Source: CAIQJJ01 sp049325275 (lineage in GTDB: Bacteria; Chloroflexota; Anaerolineae; Anaerolineales; UBA4823). From it: DNA of 64,000 nt. A program made the position numbers and the translations under genes. Below the pieces are notes generated by a model that saw only the letters and a list, made by a program, of their open reading frames with translations, searched no databases and was not told where the DNA came from. The DNA is taken from the NCBI GenBank assembly GCA_049325275.1, contig JBMOLU010000085.1, positions 78,021 through 142,020 on the forward strand, read 5' to 3'. Below are positions 16,580 to 26,076 of the stretch, one piece after another; positions within the stretch are counted from its first letter, which is position 1; the number at the start of each line of letters is the position of its first letter.

Positions 16580-18064
16580 TCATCGGTTTCGCGAAGCTCG
16601 CCGTGCGGCAGGCTTTTTTCGAGGGTCAGCGTCTTGGAGCGGCTTGAACACCGCGTAGGCTACCCCGCGAATATAAGCGCCCACGTTGAGATTCGGCATG
16701 GCAAACTCTTCATATTTCGGGTTGGTGCTGTTGGGACGCAAGATGATCTCGCCGTTCCGGCGGGTAAAGCGCTTGAGGGTGGCGTGCGTACCCTTGTCCT
16801 CATCTTTCCCAACAATTTCGGCAGCGACAATGTCGTTGTCCTGTGCATCGTCTTGTTGGCGCAAGAGCACATAGTCTCCCTTATCGATTCCATCGCGATT
16901 CATGCTGTCACCGGTGACTTTGATGACCATGTAACGCTGCCCTGAAGCCAGCAAACTGATCGTCCCGGCCCCACGCAAACCCTTGATGATATGAGGGATA
17001 TCGTTGATCAACACCAGCGGCACGTCGACACGATTGTTTGTGCGGTAAGGGTCGAAACCGGTCGGGCCCCACCCTCCGGCAGGGATCGATTCGACCACAC
17101 CCAGCACCTGGAGCAAATCCTGTGTTTGCGCAAGTTGTGCGATGGTGGTTGCACCCGCCATCGGTTCGAGCGTCAACGAAACTGCCCCTTCGAGTGGCGC
17201 CGGCTGAGCGGCTGCCGTTTCGGCCGGCGGCGGCGATACGGGCGCCGGCGGCGGAGCAGGCGGCACCTGTGGCAAGACCGATGTAGCGCTTTGAATCAAT
17301 CCCTCCAACGTATCGCGCATATCCTGGCAGCGCTGGCGGTACCATGCTACCCCTTCACGCCCAAAGGCAGCATGTTCGCCGAGAAACTCGAACTTGTCGA
17401 TACTGTTCCGTAAAGCGACGAACCCCTGGTCCCGGCTGCCGGGCACATGCCACTGAACCCAGCCGAGCATCCATTCCGTCATCGCAATTTGATGGCGCGG
17501 TGTGTTATATTTCTTGATCGCCTGGCGGAAACAACGCGTGGCATTGTCGTAGTTGCCCAGGTGATAGGATGCATAACCGCTTTCGACCAGCGTTTCGGCG
17601 GCTTCCATGTTATCGGACAGCTTAAGGCTGATGTTTTCGAGCAGCTTGATCGTCTGCCAGGCGTTTTGCATGGCGCCGGCCTTGATCTCACCGATCAAAC
17701 GCAAGATCAGGCCACTGGTTGAAGGCGCCAGATGGCTGCCGCCGGCGCTGCCCATTTGCTGGCAAAGCGCATCTAGCTCTTTGACGTTTTGGTTTGCAAT
17801 CACAACCGCCAGTTGAGAAGCCGCCTTGTCGAAAGCCTGGCTGATGAACACTTCATTGGACGCCTTCAACACCTGGTACTTCGAACCGATCTGCTCGGCG
17901 AGAGCCGTCAGATTGGAAATTTCGCCGTTTGCAACGGCGTCTACGATACGCTGCCTGGTCTCTAAAACCTGTAAGTAGAACTCCCGCAGGAGTGGGCGCA
18001 AAGATGGCCCTTCGTTTATATTCAACCAGGCGTAAGCAACTTCGATCGTCACCCGAACTGCCAT
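16580..18064 (-). CDS. TPR-like protein with a C-terminal LexA/S24-type self-cleavage domain
   Basis: 494 residues from an ATG with an AGGAGG site. The N-terminal 270 residues are helical, with a TPR-like stretch (SGYASYHLGNYDNATRCFRQ). A Pro/Ala-rich linker (about 265-295) leads to an S24 domain: VLGVVESIPAGGWGP resembles the LexA cleavage region with an Ala-Gly bond at about 329-330, GDSM carries the nucleophile Ser (about 387), and ATLKRF the Lys base (about 431), 44 residues later. S24 domains self-cleave (LexA, UmuD, phage CI) or act as signal peptidases. No DNA-binding helix-turn-helix and no membrane segment are visible, so a LexA-like repressor role is not supported. It follows two SPFH-like genes. 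Confidence 0.85.
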   Translation of the reverse strand: MAVRVTIEVAYAWLNINEGPSLRPLLREFYLQVLETRQRIVDAVANGEISNLTALAEQIGSKYQVLKASNEVFISQAFDKAASQLAVVIANQNVKELDALCQQMGSAGGSHLAPSTSGLILRLIGEIKAGAMQNAWQTIKLLENISLKLSDNMEAAETLVESGYASYHLGNYDNATRCFRQAIKKYNTPRHQIAMTEWMLGWVQWHVPGSRDQGFVALRNSIDKFEFLGEHAAFGREGVAWYRQRCQDMRDTLEGLIQSATSVLPQVPPAPPPAPVSPPPAETAAAQPAPLEGAVSLTLEPMAGATTIAQLAQTQDLLQVLGVVESIPAGGWGPTGFDPYRTNNRVDVPLVLINDIPHIIKGLRGAGTISLLASGQRYMVIKVTGDSMNRDGIDKGDYVLLRQQDDAQDNDIVAAEIVGKDEDKGTHATLKRFTRRNGEIILRPNSTNPKYEEFAMPNLNVGAYIRGVAYAVFKPLQDADPRKKPAARRASRNR

Positions 18065-18104
18065 ACCGACCTCCTGCCGCACAAGGCGGAAAAACCGCAA
18101 CCGA

Positions 18105-19553
18105 CTAATCATCCTCCGTTTTGATATTTTGCTCGCTTAAGGCTTCGATAATCTGCGCCGTACGCATCAAAATGATGTTATCGAGGTTGTCTAGCGAACT
18201 ACCTGCCATATTCAAGCCAGAATCTTCCAGGGCGCGCGCAATGCTCATCAACATTTCGGCCTGCACTTCGGCCCGGCCTAAGTCCTGGTAAGCCATACGG
18301 CGGGCCTCGGCATCCGAACGCGTCTTACTGGCGACGCCGATCCAATAAGCTTTCCAGGTATTGGTCCGCTGAGTCTGAATGATCTCGGCAATCCCTGCAT
18401 CGTTGACGGCAAAATGGCCGATGTCGCAGAAAACCAGCTCGACACCGAAGTTCCGCAAAGCGGCCCGTGTACCGGGCGAGAAGAGCGCTTTCTGAACCAG
18501 TTCGCGCGTCACCTGGTTGGGATCTCCCGCGGCCAGGCCAGGCGAGATCAGCTTATCCAGTGTCGTGCCGGCGATGTACCCGGTAATGGCGGTGTCGATC
18601 GCGTTCACGATGGCGGCGTCCCACCGCATGAGGCCATCGGCGCGCACGTTGCGGTTATAAGCCATGTTGATGACCGCCTTTGTCGAGAAGGGATAGGGGT
18701 CAATCATGGCACGCCCTGCCGGGCCACTAAAACGCCTTCCGGGCAAAAGGCGGTAGCGGCTGCGGACATTGCGGGCTTCTACCGGGATGCCGTCTCGCGT
18801 GGTAGCCCGGTGGCTGCTTTCGGTAGTCTGTTCATCGAGGGTAACCACGGCAGCAATGCGTTCGAAGCGCGAGATGAAGTGCTTCCCCGCCGGGCGGACG
18901 GCCGCCGGCCCCGTCAGGCGTTCGAACAAGACAGCATTGCCGGGCGCAATCACGACATAGCCCGGTCCGCCGATCAAGTCCAAGGGATTTTCTTCACCCG
19001 GGCGGAGCACTTTCTCGCCGGCGGCAATCTTCATCACCGGGTAACTCGGCACCCCGAAGATCGAAGACAAAAAGTAACGCAGCGCCATTCCGTACTGGTG
19101 TAATTCGTATACATCCTGGATGTAGCGTGCGCCGTACAGCAACACAATCAGGGCTGCGATGAGGGGGGCGTAAATATAACGCATCCGGCTTGGAATCTTG
19201 CCCACCTCATCGCGGATGACGCCTTCTACCCACGAGGTCGGCCCGGGCGTCGTTGGCAGCGGCGCCGGGCTAGGCGTGAGCGTCAGCGTAGGCATCGGTG
19301 TAGGACCGGTGGGAGTGGACGTTGGGGTGCGCCGTACTGCCGTGCGGACCAAGTCGACGACCAGAAACATCAAAACGACCAACACCATCGTGGCGCCGAG
19401 CGCGAAGAACAAGCGAAAGCGCGCCCATGATTGGTCCCCGGAAGCCAGGTTTTGGAACAAGCCGCGGATGTTCTGGATCAACGGCGCCACGACACGCTTT
19501 TGAAAGCGTTCGATCGGGTTTCCACGTGGAGAAGGACGTTGCTGTGGCGGCAT
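18105..19553 (-). CDS. SPFH/band-7-like membrane protein
   Basis: 482 residues with two membrane segments (about 46-72 and 123-144), separated by a Pro/Thr-rich linker. The soluble part begins with PGYVVIAPGNAVLFERLTGPAAVRPAGKHF and TTRDGIPVEARNVRSRYRL, which match the start of SPFH (stomatin/prohibitin/flotillin) domains, followed by a helical tail with EARRMAYQDLGRAEVQAEML. SPFH proteins build large membrane rings or microdomains and often hold proteases. It starts 3 bp after the 724-residue gene and is followed by the S24-domain gene, so a membrane scaffold with a protease-like partner is plausible. Confidence 0.82.
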   Translation of the reverse strand: MPPQQRPSPRGNPIERFQKRVVAPLIQNIRGLFQNLASGDQSWARFRLFFALGATMVLVVLMFLVVDLVRTAVRRTPTSTPTGPTPMPTLTLTPSPAPLPTTPGPTSWVEGVIRDEVGKIPSRMRYIYAPLIAALIVLLYGARYIQDVYELHQYGMALRYFLSSIFGVPSYPVMKIAAGEKVLRPGEENPLDLIGGPGYVVIAPGNAVLFERLTGPAAVRPAGKHFISRFERIAAVVTLDEQTTESSHRATTRDGIPVEARNVRSRYRLLPGRRFSGPAGRAMIDPYPFSTKAVINMAYNRNVRADGLMRWDAAIVNAIDTAITGYIAGTTLDKLISPGLAAGDPNQVTRELVQKALFSPGTRAALRNFGVELVFCDIGHFAVNDAGIAEIIQTQRTNTWKAYWIGVASKTRSDAEARRMAYQDLGRAEVQAEMLMSIARALEDSGLNMAGSSLDNLDNIILMRTAQIIEALSEQNIKTEDD

Positions 19554-19556
19554 GGC

Positions 19557-21731
19557 TTAGAACTCAGGAGGCGCCGGTGGGGGTGTGCCGGGGGGCGTAT
19601 CTTTGAGCAACCAGCCGCGCAGGTTTTGGATAAAAGCCAACGTGTCCTGGGGCAGCAGGCGGCGCGTTTCAGGGTCGGCAGCGGCAGACTCCAACGACTG
19701 GAAGATGCGCACCGCCATCGCCTCTTTGGTATAAGGTTGCGAAAAGATGTTCGACAGGTTTTGAATCAACTCCCGCTGCGCTTTGGCACGCGCCTGCGCG
19801 CGGCTGCGCATGATATCGATCTCGAACTCGCTCATGGTTTCCTCGGTTGTACTCTGCCAATGCGCCATCCAGTTATCGAGGCGCTGCTGGCGGATTTCCG
19901 GGTCGCTGATACGCAGTTCTGAAAAAGCGGCCGCAATGACCTTGATCCCGCGGTCACGCAGGACTTTGGGGTTGCGCAGTTCCAGCACCGGATGATCGAG
20001 CCGGTAGGTGTCGGGCGTAAGAATGTCCCCCACACGCGGGTCTTCGCCGTCGCGGCGGCGGATCAAGCGATAGGCCAGCACGCCCTGGTGGCGTACTGCA
20101 CGGCTGTATTGGGCCTTGGCCTTTCCAACCATGGGCGGCTTCTCTAAATTATCCAAACCGAGCAATTCATTCAAGGTGTAGTGGGCAATGAAGGTACGGT
20201 AATACTCCGTGGCAACCTGCGACGGCAACTTGGTCCAATCTTCGATGCTGTCTTCTTTGCCGGGATAGCGTGCGTTGGCATACAGGGCAGCAAACACACG
20301 CCGCTCGTCGAAATAGAACGGCGAAGAGCCGATCTGGCGAGGCGGCCGGTAAGACGAAGGGATTTGCTGCTCGGTATAGAAGCGCCGTACAAACCTGGCG
20401 ATGTGGTTGCGGGTCGTATCGTCGAGGCGGGAATAAAAGTCGAGCACCTGGCCGCGATACGTCGTAAAAAGTTGATCGATGAAACTACGTACCTGTGCAG
20501 CTTCCGATTTATCGCCCGTCAAGGCGTCTGCCAGTTGGTACAAGAAGCCTTTATTGATCACAAAACGGTGCATCATGTCGGTATCCACCGGCTTCATGCG
20601 ATTGACGAAGGTGCGGTAAACCGCCTGCCGGTTAGCATACAGGCTGTTGATAAATTGTTCGACCGCACCGGCCCTCTTCAGGCCCAGGCTGCGCACGAAG
20701 CTCAGCACGGCCGTCTCGTCCAACGAATACCTTTCGAGCACTTCCAAGAACGTCTCGATCTGCAAGCGGTCCTGGGCAAAGCCATGGATTTCGCGCTTGT
20801 CTTCGAGGTCCATGTCGGCCAGGTCCCCATCCACGGAGATTGCCTTAACAAACTCAACTTTGCGCCAACGAATCTCGTTTCCCTGCTGCTCTTTGACGTT
20901 CTTCGTGCCAATCGTAATCACACGCAAATTCTCGGGCTTTTCTCCCCCCACATAGGCTACGTCGAGTACATCAGGCAGCTGTCCCAGGGTAAAGATGACC
21001 GGCAGGGCCGCCGAGCTAACTTCGATGCCATCACCGGTGTAGGCCTTCACGCCTTCGGGCTTGCCATCAGGACCAGGCGCACCGTTGTTGGCGCGCATCT
21101 GGCGGCGCAGGTCGGCCACGCCGCGGATACGCTCCTTTTCGCTCATAAACACAATGCCGGGGCCTTCTGCACGGACAACTTTCGGCAGGCGATACACACC
21201 TGGGCGTCCCGCCAGTTGATCGGCCAGGGTACGTATGGGCTTGTCGGGCGGCGCCGGCTTCGATTTGCGTTCCAGCACAATGGCGCTGCTCATGTCGACG
21301 AAGATCACGCCCGGATATGGCAGGTTGAGTTCTTCCGCACGGGCAACGTACTTTCCCTCGTGAATAAAAATCGCCGGGCCATGCGTTCCTGATGCATAGC
21401 GCATCAACCGGTCGAATACCATCTGGCGCTCCGCCAGCGTACGCACCGGCAAGATGAACTGCGAAACGAACAAAATGAACACGGGCAGAAAGACCGCAAA
21501 GGCAAGAACGAACTTCACCAGATTCTCGATGGCCTGTGGTAGTTGCGTTCTGGGATCGACATAGCCACTGGGCACCGGGTTGGGAACGCCCAGCACCAGG
21601 TTCCAACCAACCCGTAAAAACACCCCCACGACGTCATTCCAAAAAAGCCCGCAGTAAACCAACACCAGGCTAACGACCAACGCCCAGCGCCAAAAATGGG
21701 GCTTCGTATAAAAAGGTCTCTTAACCAGCAC
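19557..21731 (-). CDS. Large membrane protein, probable SPFH-related partner
   Basis: 724 residues. Two membrane segments lie near residues 16-38 and 70-95. The rest is soluble: EGKYVARAEELNLPYPGVIFVDMSSAIVLERKSK matches the SPFH start region of the next gene, and the long C-terminal part ends in a charged helix (RSRAQARAKAQRELIQNLSN). The in-frame start is GTG at 21731, with GGCGGAG 8 nt upstream and an in-frame stop just before, so no longer start exists apart from rare codons. It is the first gene of the operon, about 200 nt behind a strong promoter. Function unknown; it may form a hetero-oligomer with the adjacent SPFH protein. Confidence 0.75.
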   Translation of the reverse strand: MLVKRPFYTKPHFWRWALVVSLVLVYCGLFWNDVVGVFLRVGWNLVLGVPNPVPSGYVDPRTQLPQAIENLVKFVLAFAVFLPVFILFVSQFILPVRTLAERQMVFDRLMRYASGTHGPAIFIHEGKYVARAEELNLPYPGVIFVDMSSAIVLERKSKPAPPDKPIRTLADQLAGRPGVYRLPKVVRAEGPGIVFMSEKERIRGVADLRRQMRANNGAPGPDGKPEGVKAYTGDGIEVSSAALPVIFTLGQLPDVLDVAYVGGEKPENLRVITIGTKNVKEQQGNEIRWRKVEFVKAISVDGDLADMDLEDKREIHGFAQDRLQIETFLEVLERYSLDETAVLSFVRSLGLKRAGAVEQFINSLYANRQAVYRTFVNRMKPVDTDMMHRFVINKGFLYQLADALTGDKSEAAQVRSFIDQLFTTYRGQVLDFYSRLDDTTRNHIARFVRRFYTEQQIPSSYRPPRQIGSSPFYFDERRVFAALYANARYPGKEDSIEDWTKLPSQVATEYYRTFIAHYTLNELLGLDNLEKPPMVGKAKAQYSRAVRHQGVLAYRLIRRRDGEDPRVGDILTPDTYRLDHPVLELRNPKVLRDRGIKVIAAAFSELRISDPEIRQQRLDNWMAHWQSTTEETMSEFEIDIMRSRAQARAKAQRELIQNLSNIFSQPYTKEAMAVRIFQSLESAAADPETRRLLPQDTLAFIQNLRGWLLKDTPPGTPPPAPPEF

Positions 21732-21941
21732 AGCGGCGACTCCGCCAAGCTACCATTCATGAAAACGTTGGTGGAGAAAAGGAACCAACGTGGGGCAAAA
21801 ACGCCGGGTTTTGATAGGAATTACAGCGAGATCAACGATTCCCCGGTCATCAACGAAACGAGGCCTCCGCTTCCAGCTAAAAACGGGAGAACCTGAACAA
21901 TACATCGAAAACGATCATACCTGTAACTGCCCGTGATGTTC

Positions 21942-21971
21942 AGTATATACGCACCAGATTGAGTTTGTCAA
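21942..21971 (-). promoter_or_regulatory. Strong sigma70-type promoter of the SPFH operon
   Basis: On the minus strand TTGACA (21971-21966) is separated by 18 bp from TATACT (21947-21942). Both boxes are near consensus. It lies just after the DUF58 stop and about 210 bp before the GTG at 21731, leaving a long leader of about 200 nt in which I could not find a convincing riboswitch or hairpin. Confidence 0.75.
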
Positions 21972-21985
21972 GCAAGGGTACTTTC

Positions 21986-23251
21986 TTAATAGAAATCTGG
22001 CTCCACGGTCAGAGCAGCAGCCAGATCGTCGCCGTGCTTCACGCACCGCAAGGGAATCCCCAAAACTTTCATCCGCTGCGCCAATTCGTTGCTGTGCTGG
22101 TCCTTGCCAAAGCTGGCCGGGTCCAAGAGAATCGTCACCGGACGCAGGGCCTGGCGGATCAGGTTGTCGGCGACCAAGGCCAGCATAGGATCGGCATTGG
22201 GCGTGATCATGACGAGTGTGGTGCCCTGCATCAGGTGATGCGACTGAGCTTCGAGCAAGCCCTGCAAGGGCAGCTTGCCTTCCGCCCGCAGCACGGCCAG
22301 GGCGTCCAGGATCTTCCCAAGCTGGCGCAGGCCACGATCGGGTGGCAAAAGCACGGTGTTTTGCCCGACCGTGACCAGACCGACCGCACGCCCCAAGCGC
22401 AAATAGTAGCGCGCCAACGAGGCAGCAATAGAAATGCCATACTCTTCCGTCGAAGGGAAAAGGGGCACATCACCAGCGTGCAGCCAGAAATCGTGTACCG
22501 ATTCGCGGATTTCAGGAGCAGGCAGTGCAGCCTGTACGCTTTGCTCCGAGTCAAGGAAAAGCCACACATCGGCCAGCGGATCAAGCTCGAATTCCTTCAC
22601 CATAAAGCGGTCACGCCGGGCGGTGGTCGGCCAATGAATACGGCTGAGTGGGTCACCGGCCACGTACTCACGCACGCCGGCTGCATTGGGGGTCACCTGG
22701 GGCGTGCGACGGCGCAAGGCATCACCGCCGGAAAGCAGGCCGGGGGGGTTGGGAAAAGAATCGATATCGACCAGCTTGGGATAAACGATCAGCGTATCGC
22801 GGGCCGGAAAGCTGCGGCTGGACGGAAAGAGGCCGAATAAATCACCGGAAGCCAGCACCGTCGGGCCTAAGGCAAACGCACCACGCTGGCGCAGGCGCGT
22901 ACGGGCCAGGTAAGAACGGCCCTGGTGGCTGTCTACCAGGGTCAACACCTGCGAACCACGCGAGCCGAGCAACTTCGATTCGTCACGCAACTCCAGCCAT
23001 AGGTGGGGCAAGCGGCTCTGGTTACGAACCTCGAAGCGTTCTTCAAAAACTTGCCCGACCTGTGCACGCAGCGAACGCGCCGAACGGAGCAAAACCAGCC
23101 CACGCAGCGAGAAAGCCGACCAGACCGCACTGGAGATCAGAACGATGGCCCACAAATACGCCAGGCGATAGTACATCAACCCGCCGGTTGCGGCCGCTGC
23201 GATGACGCTGAAAATCAACAAGAGCAAAACGACCCGCTGAGCCGGGTTCAT
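21986..23251 (-). CDS. DUF58 domain-containing protein
   Basis: 421 residues. Two adjacent membrane segments at the N-terminus (VVLLLLIFSVIAAAATGGLM and YLWAIVLISSAVWSAFSL) precede a beta-rich region, and the DUF58 signature is clear: GVREYVAGDPLSRIHWPTTARRDRFMVKEFE. The C-terminal half has a von Willebrand A-like arrangement (DVWLFLDSE, TLVMITPNADP). DUF58 proteins are usually encoded next to MoxR ATPases, which are thought to remodel or activate von Willebrand A-type partners. Here the MoxR stop directly abuts the ATG at 23251. No transglutaminase gene follows. Molecular role is undefined in general. Confidence 0.9.
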   Translation of the reverse strand: MNPAQRVVLLLLIFSVIAAAATGGLMYYRLAYLWAIVLISSAVWSAFSLRGLVLLRSARSLRAQVGQVFEERFEVRNQSRLPHLWLELRDESKLLGSRGSQVLTLVDSHQGRSYLARTRLRQRGAFALGPTVLASGDLFGLFPSSRSFPARDTLIVYPKLVDIDSFPNPPGLLSGGDALRRRTPQVTPNAAGVREYVAGDPLSRIHWPTTARRDRFMVKEFELDPLADVWLFLDSEQSVQAALPAPEIRESVHDFWLHAGDVPLFPSTEEYGISIAASLARYYLRLGRAVGLVTVGQNTVLLPPDRGLRQLGKILDALAVLRAEGKLPLQGLLEAQSHHLMQGTTLVMITPNADPMLALVADNLIRQALRPVTILLDPASFGKDQHSNELAQRMKVLGIPLRCVKHGDDLAAALTVEPDFY

Positions 23252-24208
23252 CTATCCCTCCCTGCGCACGTCACCGCCCGGCACCGGCAGATGAGCCATG
23301 ATCTCTTGCAAGATCTGGCCGGCATTCAAATCACGCAAGCGCGCCGCCGGCCCAAGAATGACGCGGTGGGACAAAGTCGGCAGCACCAGTGCCTTGACAT
23401 CGTCCGGCAGGACGAAGTCACGCCCCTGAACGGCTGCACGCACCTGGCCGGTGCGGTACAATGCCAGGCTGCCACGCGGGCTGGCCCCCAGGTAAACGTC
23501 GGCATGGCTGCGCGTTTCTCGGGTAATATCGACCATGTATTGTTTCACGGCAGGAGAGACATAAACTTTTTTGACGGCTTCCTGGGCCTCTTGCAATTCT
23601 TCGACAGAAAGGACCTGTTCCAATGCATCCAACGGGTGGGTGAACTGCTGGCGATCGAGAATGTTCATTTCTTCCGTTTTATCGGGGTAGCCCAGGCGCA
23701 TACGCATCAAAAAGCGGTCGAGCTGCGCTTCGGGCAACGGGAAAGTTCCTTCATATTCGATCGGGTTTTGCGTCGCCAGAACGAGGAAAGGCCGCGGCAG
23801 GGGATGGGTGACGCCATCGACGGTGATCTGGCGTTCTTCCATCGCTTCGAGCAGCGCGGCCTGCGTCTTCGGTGTGGCGCGGTTGATTTCGTCGGCGAGA
23901 ACGATCTGCGCCACGATCGGCCCGGCGCGAAACTCGAATTCCCGGCTGACCTGGTTGAAGATCGAGACCCCCGTCACGTCGCTGGGCAACATATCGGGCG
24001 TAAACTGGATACGGCTGAACGAACACCCCAACGAACGCGCCAGGGAACGCGCCAGGACGGTCTTGCCAACGCCGGGGACGTCTTCGATCAACAAGTGCCC
24101 CTGGCAAAGCAGGCTGATCACCGATAGCTCGACAGAACTGCGCTTGCCGACAATGACCTGCTCGATATTGGCGACAATCTTTTCAGCAAGTTTTTGAACG
24201 TCAACCAT
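23252..24208 (-). CDS. MoxR-family AAA+ ATPase
   Basis: 318 residues. Walker A lies in EDVPGVGKTVLARSLARSL, Walker B in VLADEINRATPKTQAALLEAMEE, and sensor-1 in LATQNPIEYEGTFPLPEAQLDRF; this order and spacing are typical of MoxR (AAA_3). The C-terminal lid contains ASPRGSLALYR. MoxR ATPases are chaperone-like and act on partners with von Willebrand A folds, here probably the DUF58 protein encoded without any gap downstream. A GGGAG site precedes the ATG. The gene diverges from the lipid kinase gene at 24404. Confidence 0.95.
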   Translation of the reverse strand: MVDVQKLAEKIVANIEQVIVGKRSSVELSVISLLCQGHLLIEDVPGVGKTVLARSLARSLGCSFSRIQFTPDMLPSDVTGVSIFNQVSREFEFRAGPIVAQIVLADEINRATPKTQAALLEAMEERQITVDGVTHPLPRPFLVLATQNPIEYEGTFPLPEAQLDRFLMRMRLGYPDKTEEMNILDRQQFTHPLDALEQVLSVEELQEAQEAVKKVYVSPAVKQYMVDITRETRSHADVYLGASPRGSLALYRTGQVRAAVQGRDFVLPDDVKALVLPTLSHRVILGPAARLRDLNAGQILQEIMAHLPVPGGDVRREG

Positions 24209-24403
24209 ACATCTCTCCCGTTATCTGGATTTCGGAATAAAATTGGGCGAATCTTATCACACTTATGAACGGATTGTGATTCAACTCTCTTTCATCGATC
24301 TACACACGGAGATCATACACCGAAGGATCACGATCGGTTCAAATCCATATACCAACGGGATCGGGCAGTTCCCGCCCATACCGGAAGGGCCAAACGCAAA
24401 GCC

Positions 24404-25321
24404 ATGACCGCCAAAATCATCCTCAACCCGTATGCCGGGCGTTGGAAAGCACTGAAACTACGCCCACAAGTGGAGGCCGCTCTCGAGGCCGAAAAAATCG
24501 ACTACGAACTGGCGCTCAGCGAGGGCAGCCAACATGCCACGCAACTGGCCGCTGAAGCCGTGCGGGCCGGTTTCACCCCCATCATCGCCGCCGGCGGTGA
24601 CGGCACGATCAGCGAGATCGTCAACGGACTGTGGCAAGCTACGGCCGCGGACGATCCGTTGAGTGCTTTCGGTTTGCTTCCCCTCGGTTCGGCCAACGAT
24701 TTGGCGAACAACTTGGGCCTGCCGCTCGATTTGAAAGCAGCAGTCAAACGGATCACCCGCGGGCAGACCAGGCGCATCGACCTGTGCGAAGTGAAGTACG
24801 GCAGCCCGTCGAAACCGCGTTGCTTCGTCAACAACGCAGCCATCGGTCTCGAACCGACGGTCACGTTGATTCAGGCCGGCATGAAACGCCTGCGCGGCAC
24901 CCCGCGTTACCTGCTGGCAGCGCTGCGCGGCGTATACGCCAACCCCCAATGGAACGCTCATGTCACATGGGAAGGCGGCGGGTACGAGGGGCCTGTTTCG
25001 CTGGTCAGCGTCGGCAACGGCCCGATCACCGGTGGCCTGTTCTACATGGCCCCATACGCCGTGCTCGACGACGGACAGTTAACCTTCGTTTACGGGCACG
25101 TCCCCCGGCGGTTGGACATGTTCCGCATACTGCCGGCGACCATGAAGCCCGGCGAAGGCAACTACATCGAAAACCCGGCCATCCACCAGGTTCACACCTC
25201 ATGGCTGCACATCCAGACAGACACCCCTACCCCCTTGCACGCCGACGGGGAAATCCAATCGGAGGGCGTGCAAGAAATGGAATTCCGCATCCTGCCCAAA
25301 GGCCTGGATATCCTGGCATGA
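24404..25321 (+). CDS. Diacylglycerol/lipid kinase family protein (DAGK catalytic domain)
   Basis: 305 residues. N-terminal IILNPYAGRWKA and the nucleotide motif AAGGDGTISEIVNGLW, followed by LPLGSANDLANNLGLP, are the hallmarks of the DAGK_cat/YegS/LCB5 superfamily; the C-terminal beta-sandwich domain contains FVNNAAIGLEPTV and GPITGGLFYMAP. Such enzymes phosphorylate diacylglycerol or other lipids with ATP at the membrane surface and help recycle phospholipids. The specific lipid cannot be told. The stop overlaps the start of a methyltransferase by four bases. The 195-bp gap to the divergent MoxR gene must hold both promoters; I found no convincing pair of boxes in it. Confidence 0.9.
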   Translation: MTAKIILNPYAGRWKALKLRPQVEAALEAEKIDYELALSEGSQHATQLAAEAVRAGFTPIIAAGGDGTISEIVNGLWQATAADDPLSAFGLLPLGSANDLANNLGLPLDLKAAVKRITRGQTRRIDLCEVKYGSPSKPRCFVNNAAIGLEPTVTLIQAGMKRLRGTPRYLLAALRGVYANPQWNAHVTWEGGGYEGPVSLVSVGNGPITGGLFYMAPYAVLDDGQLTFVYGHVPRRLDMFRILPATMKPGEGNYIENPAIHQVHTSWLHIQTDTPTPLHADGEIQSEGVQEMEFRILPKGLDILA

Positions 25322-25959
25322 AACAACGCCTGCTTTACCCGCTGCTCAAAATCTTCTTCCGCCTGCTCTACGGTGCCTTCGCCTGGACGTACGACTGGGT
25401 GGCGGCCGCCGTTTCACTCGGTATGTGGAAGGGCTGGGTGCTTTCCGTGCTGCCCTATCTCGACGGGGAGCGCACCCTGGAATTGGGCCACGGTCCCGGG
25501 CACCTGCAGCAGGCGCTTTGCCGGGCAGGGCGCAATCCCTTCGGGCTGGACGGCAGCCCCCAAATGAGCCGGCTGGCGCGTACGCGCCTCACACGAAAAG
25601 GCTGCTACGTGCGCCTGGCACGCGGGCACGCCCAACGCTTGCCTTTCGCGCAGGGGAGTTTCGATCGCGTGGCTGCTACGTTTCCGACCGAATACATCGT
25701 AGACGCAGACACGCTGGCAGAAATCTGGCGTGTGCTGGCGCCGCAGGGCCGCCTGATCGTTCTACCAGTGGCATGGATTACGGGAGAAAACTGGCCGCAT
25801 CGCCTGGCCGCCAGTTTGTTCCGCATCACCGGCCAGGCCGCGGAGTGGGACGACCGTTTTCTTCAACCGCTTCGCCAGGCCGGCTTCGAGGTCCACCTGG
25901 AGCCTATCGCCCAGCGAAACAGCCGGTTGGTGATAATCGTGGCTCGCAAACCGGAATGA
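25318..25959 (+). CDS. Class I SAM-dependent methyltransferase
   Basis: 213 residues, ATG overlapping the lipid kinase stop (ATGA). An N-terminal hydrophobic stretch (LLKIFFRLLYGAFAWTYDWV) may associate with the membrane. Motif I reads LELGHGPGHLQQAL, followed by LDGSPQM and the later block EIWRVLAPQGRLIVLPV, typical of Rossmann-fold methyltransferases related to UbiE. Coupling to a lipid kinase suggests a lipid or isoprenoid substrate, but that is inference. No terminator was seen; 117 bp separate it from the next operon. Confidence 0.85.
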   Translation: MKQRLLYPLLKIFFRLLYGAFAWTYDWVAAAVSLGMWKGWVLSVLPYLDGERTLELGHGPGHLQQALCRAGRNPFGLDGSPQMSRLARTRLTRKGCYVRLARGHAQRLPFAQGSFDRVAATFPTEYIVDADTLAEIWRVLAPQGRLIVLPVAWITGENWPHRLAASLFRITGQAAEWDDRFLQPLRQAGFEVHLEPIAQRNSRLVIIVARKPE

Positions 25960-26076
25960 GAAGGCCATCGAAACGGACTGGCCCCGTCTCGCACCCCTGA
26001 TTCGGCGCCCGCCAGATGGGCTTGGGTGAGCGCAGTTTTGCAAACGAGTCACCCAAATCCGGGGTAAAATTGGGCC

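Noticed and set aside
16580..18064. Calling the S24-domain gene lexA
   Set aside because: The cleavage-site and dyad features fit, but the winged-helix DNA-binding domain is absent and the N-terminus is TPR-like.
24209..24403. Divergent promoters between moxR and the lipid kinase gene
   Set aside because: TTGAAT and several A/T-rich hexamers occur, but none pair at 16-18 bp with an acceptable -10 box.
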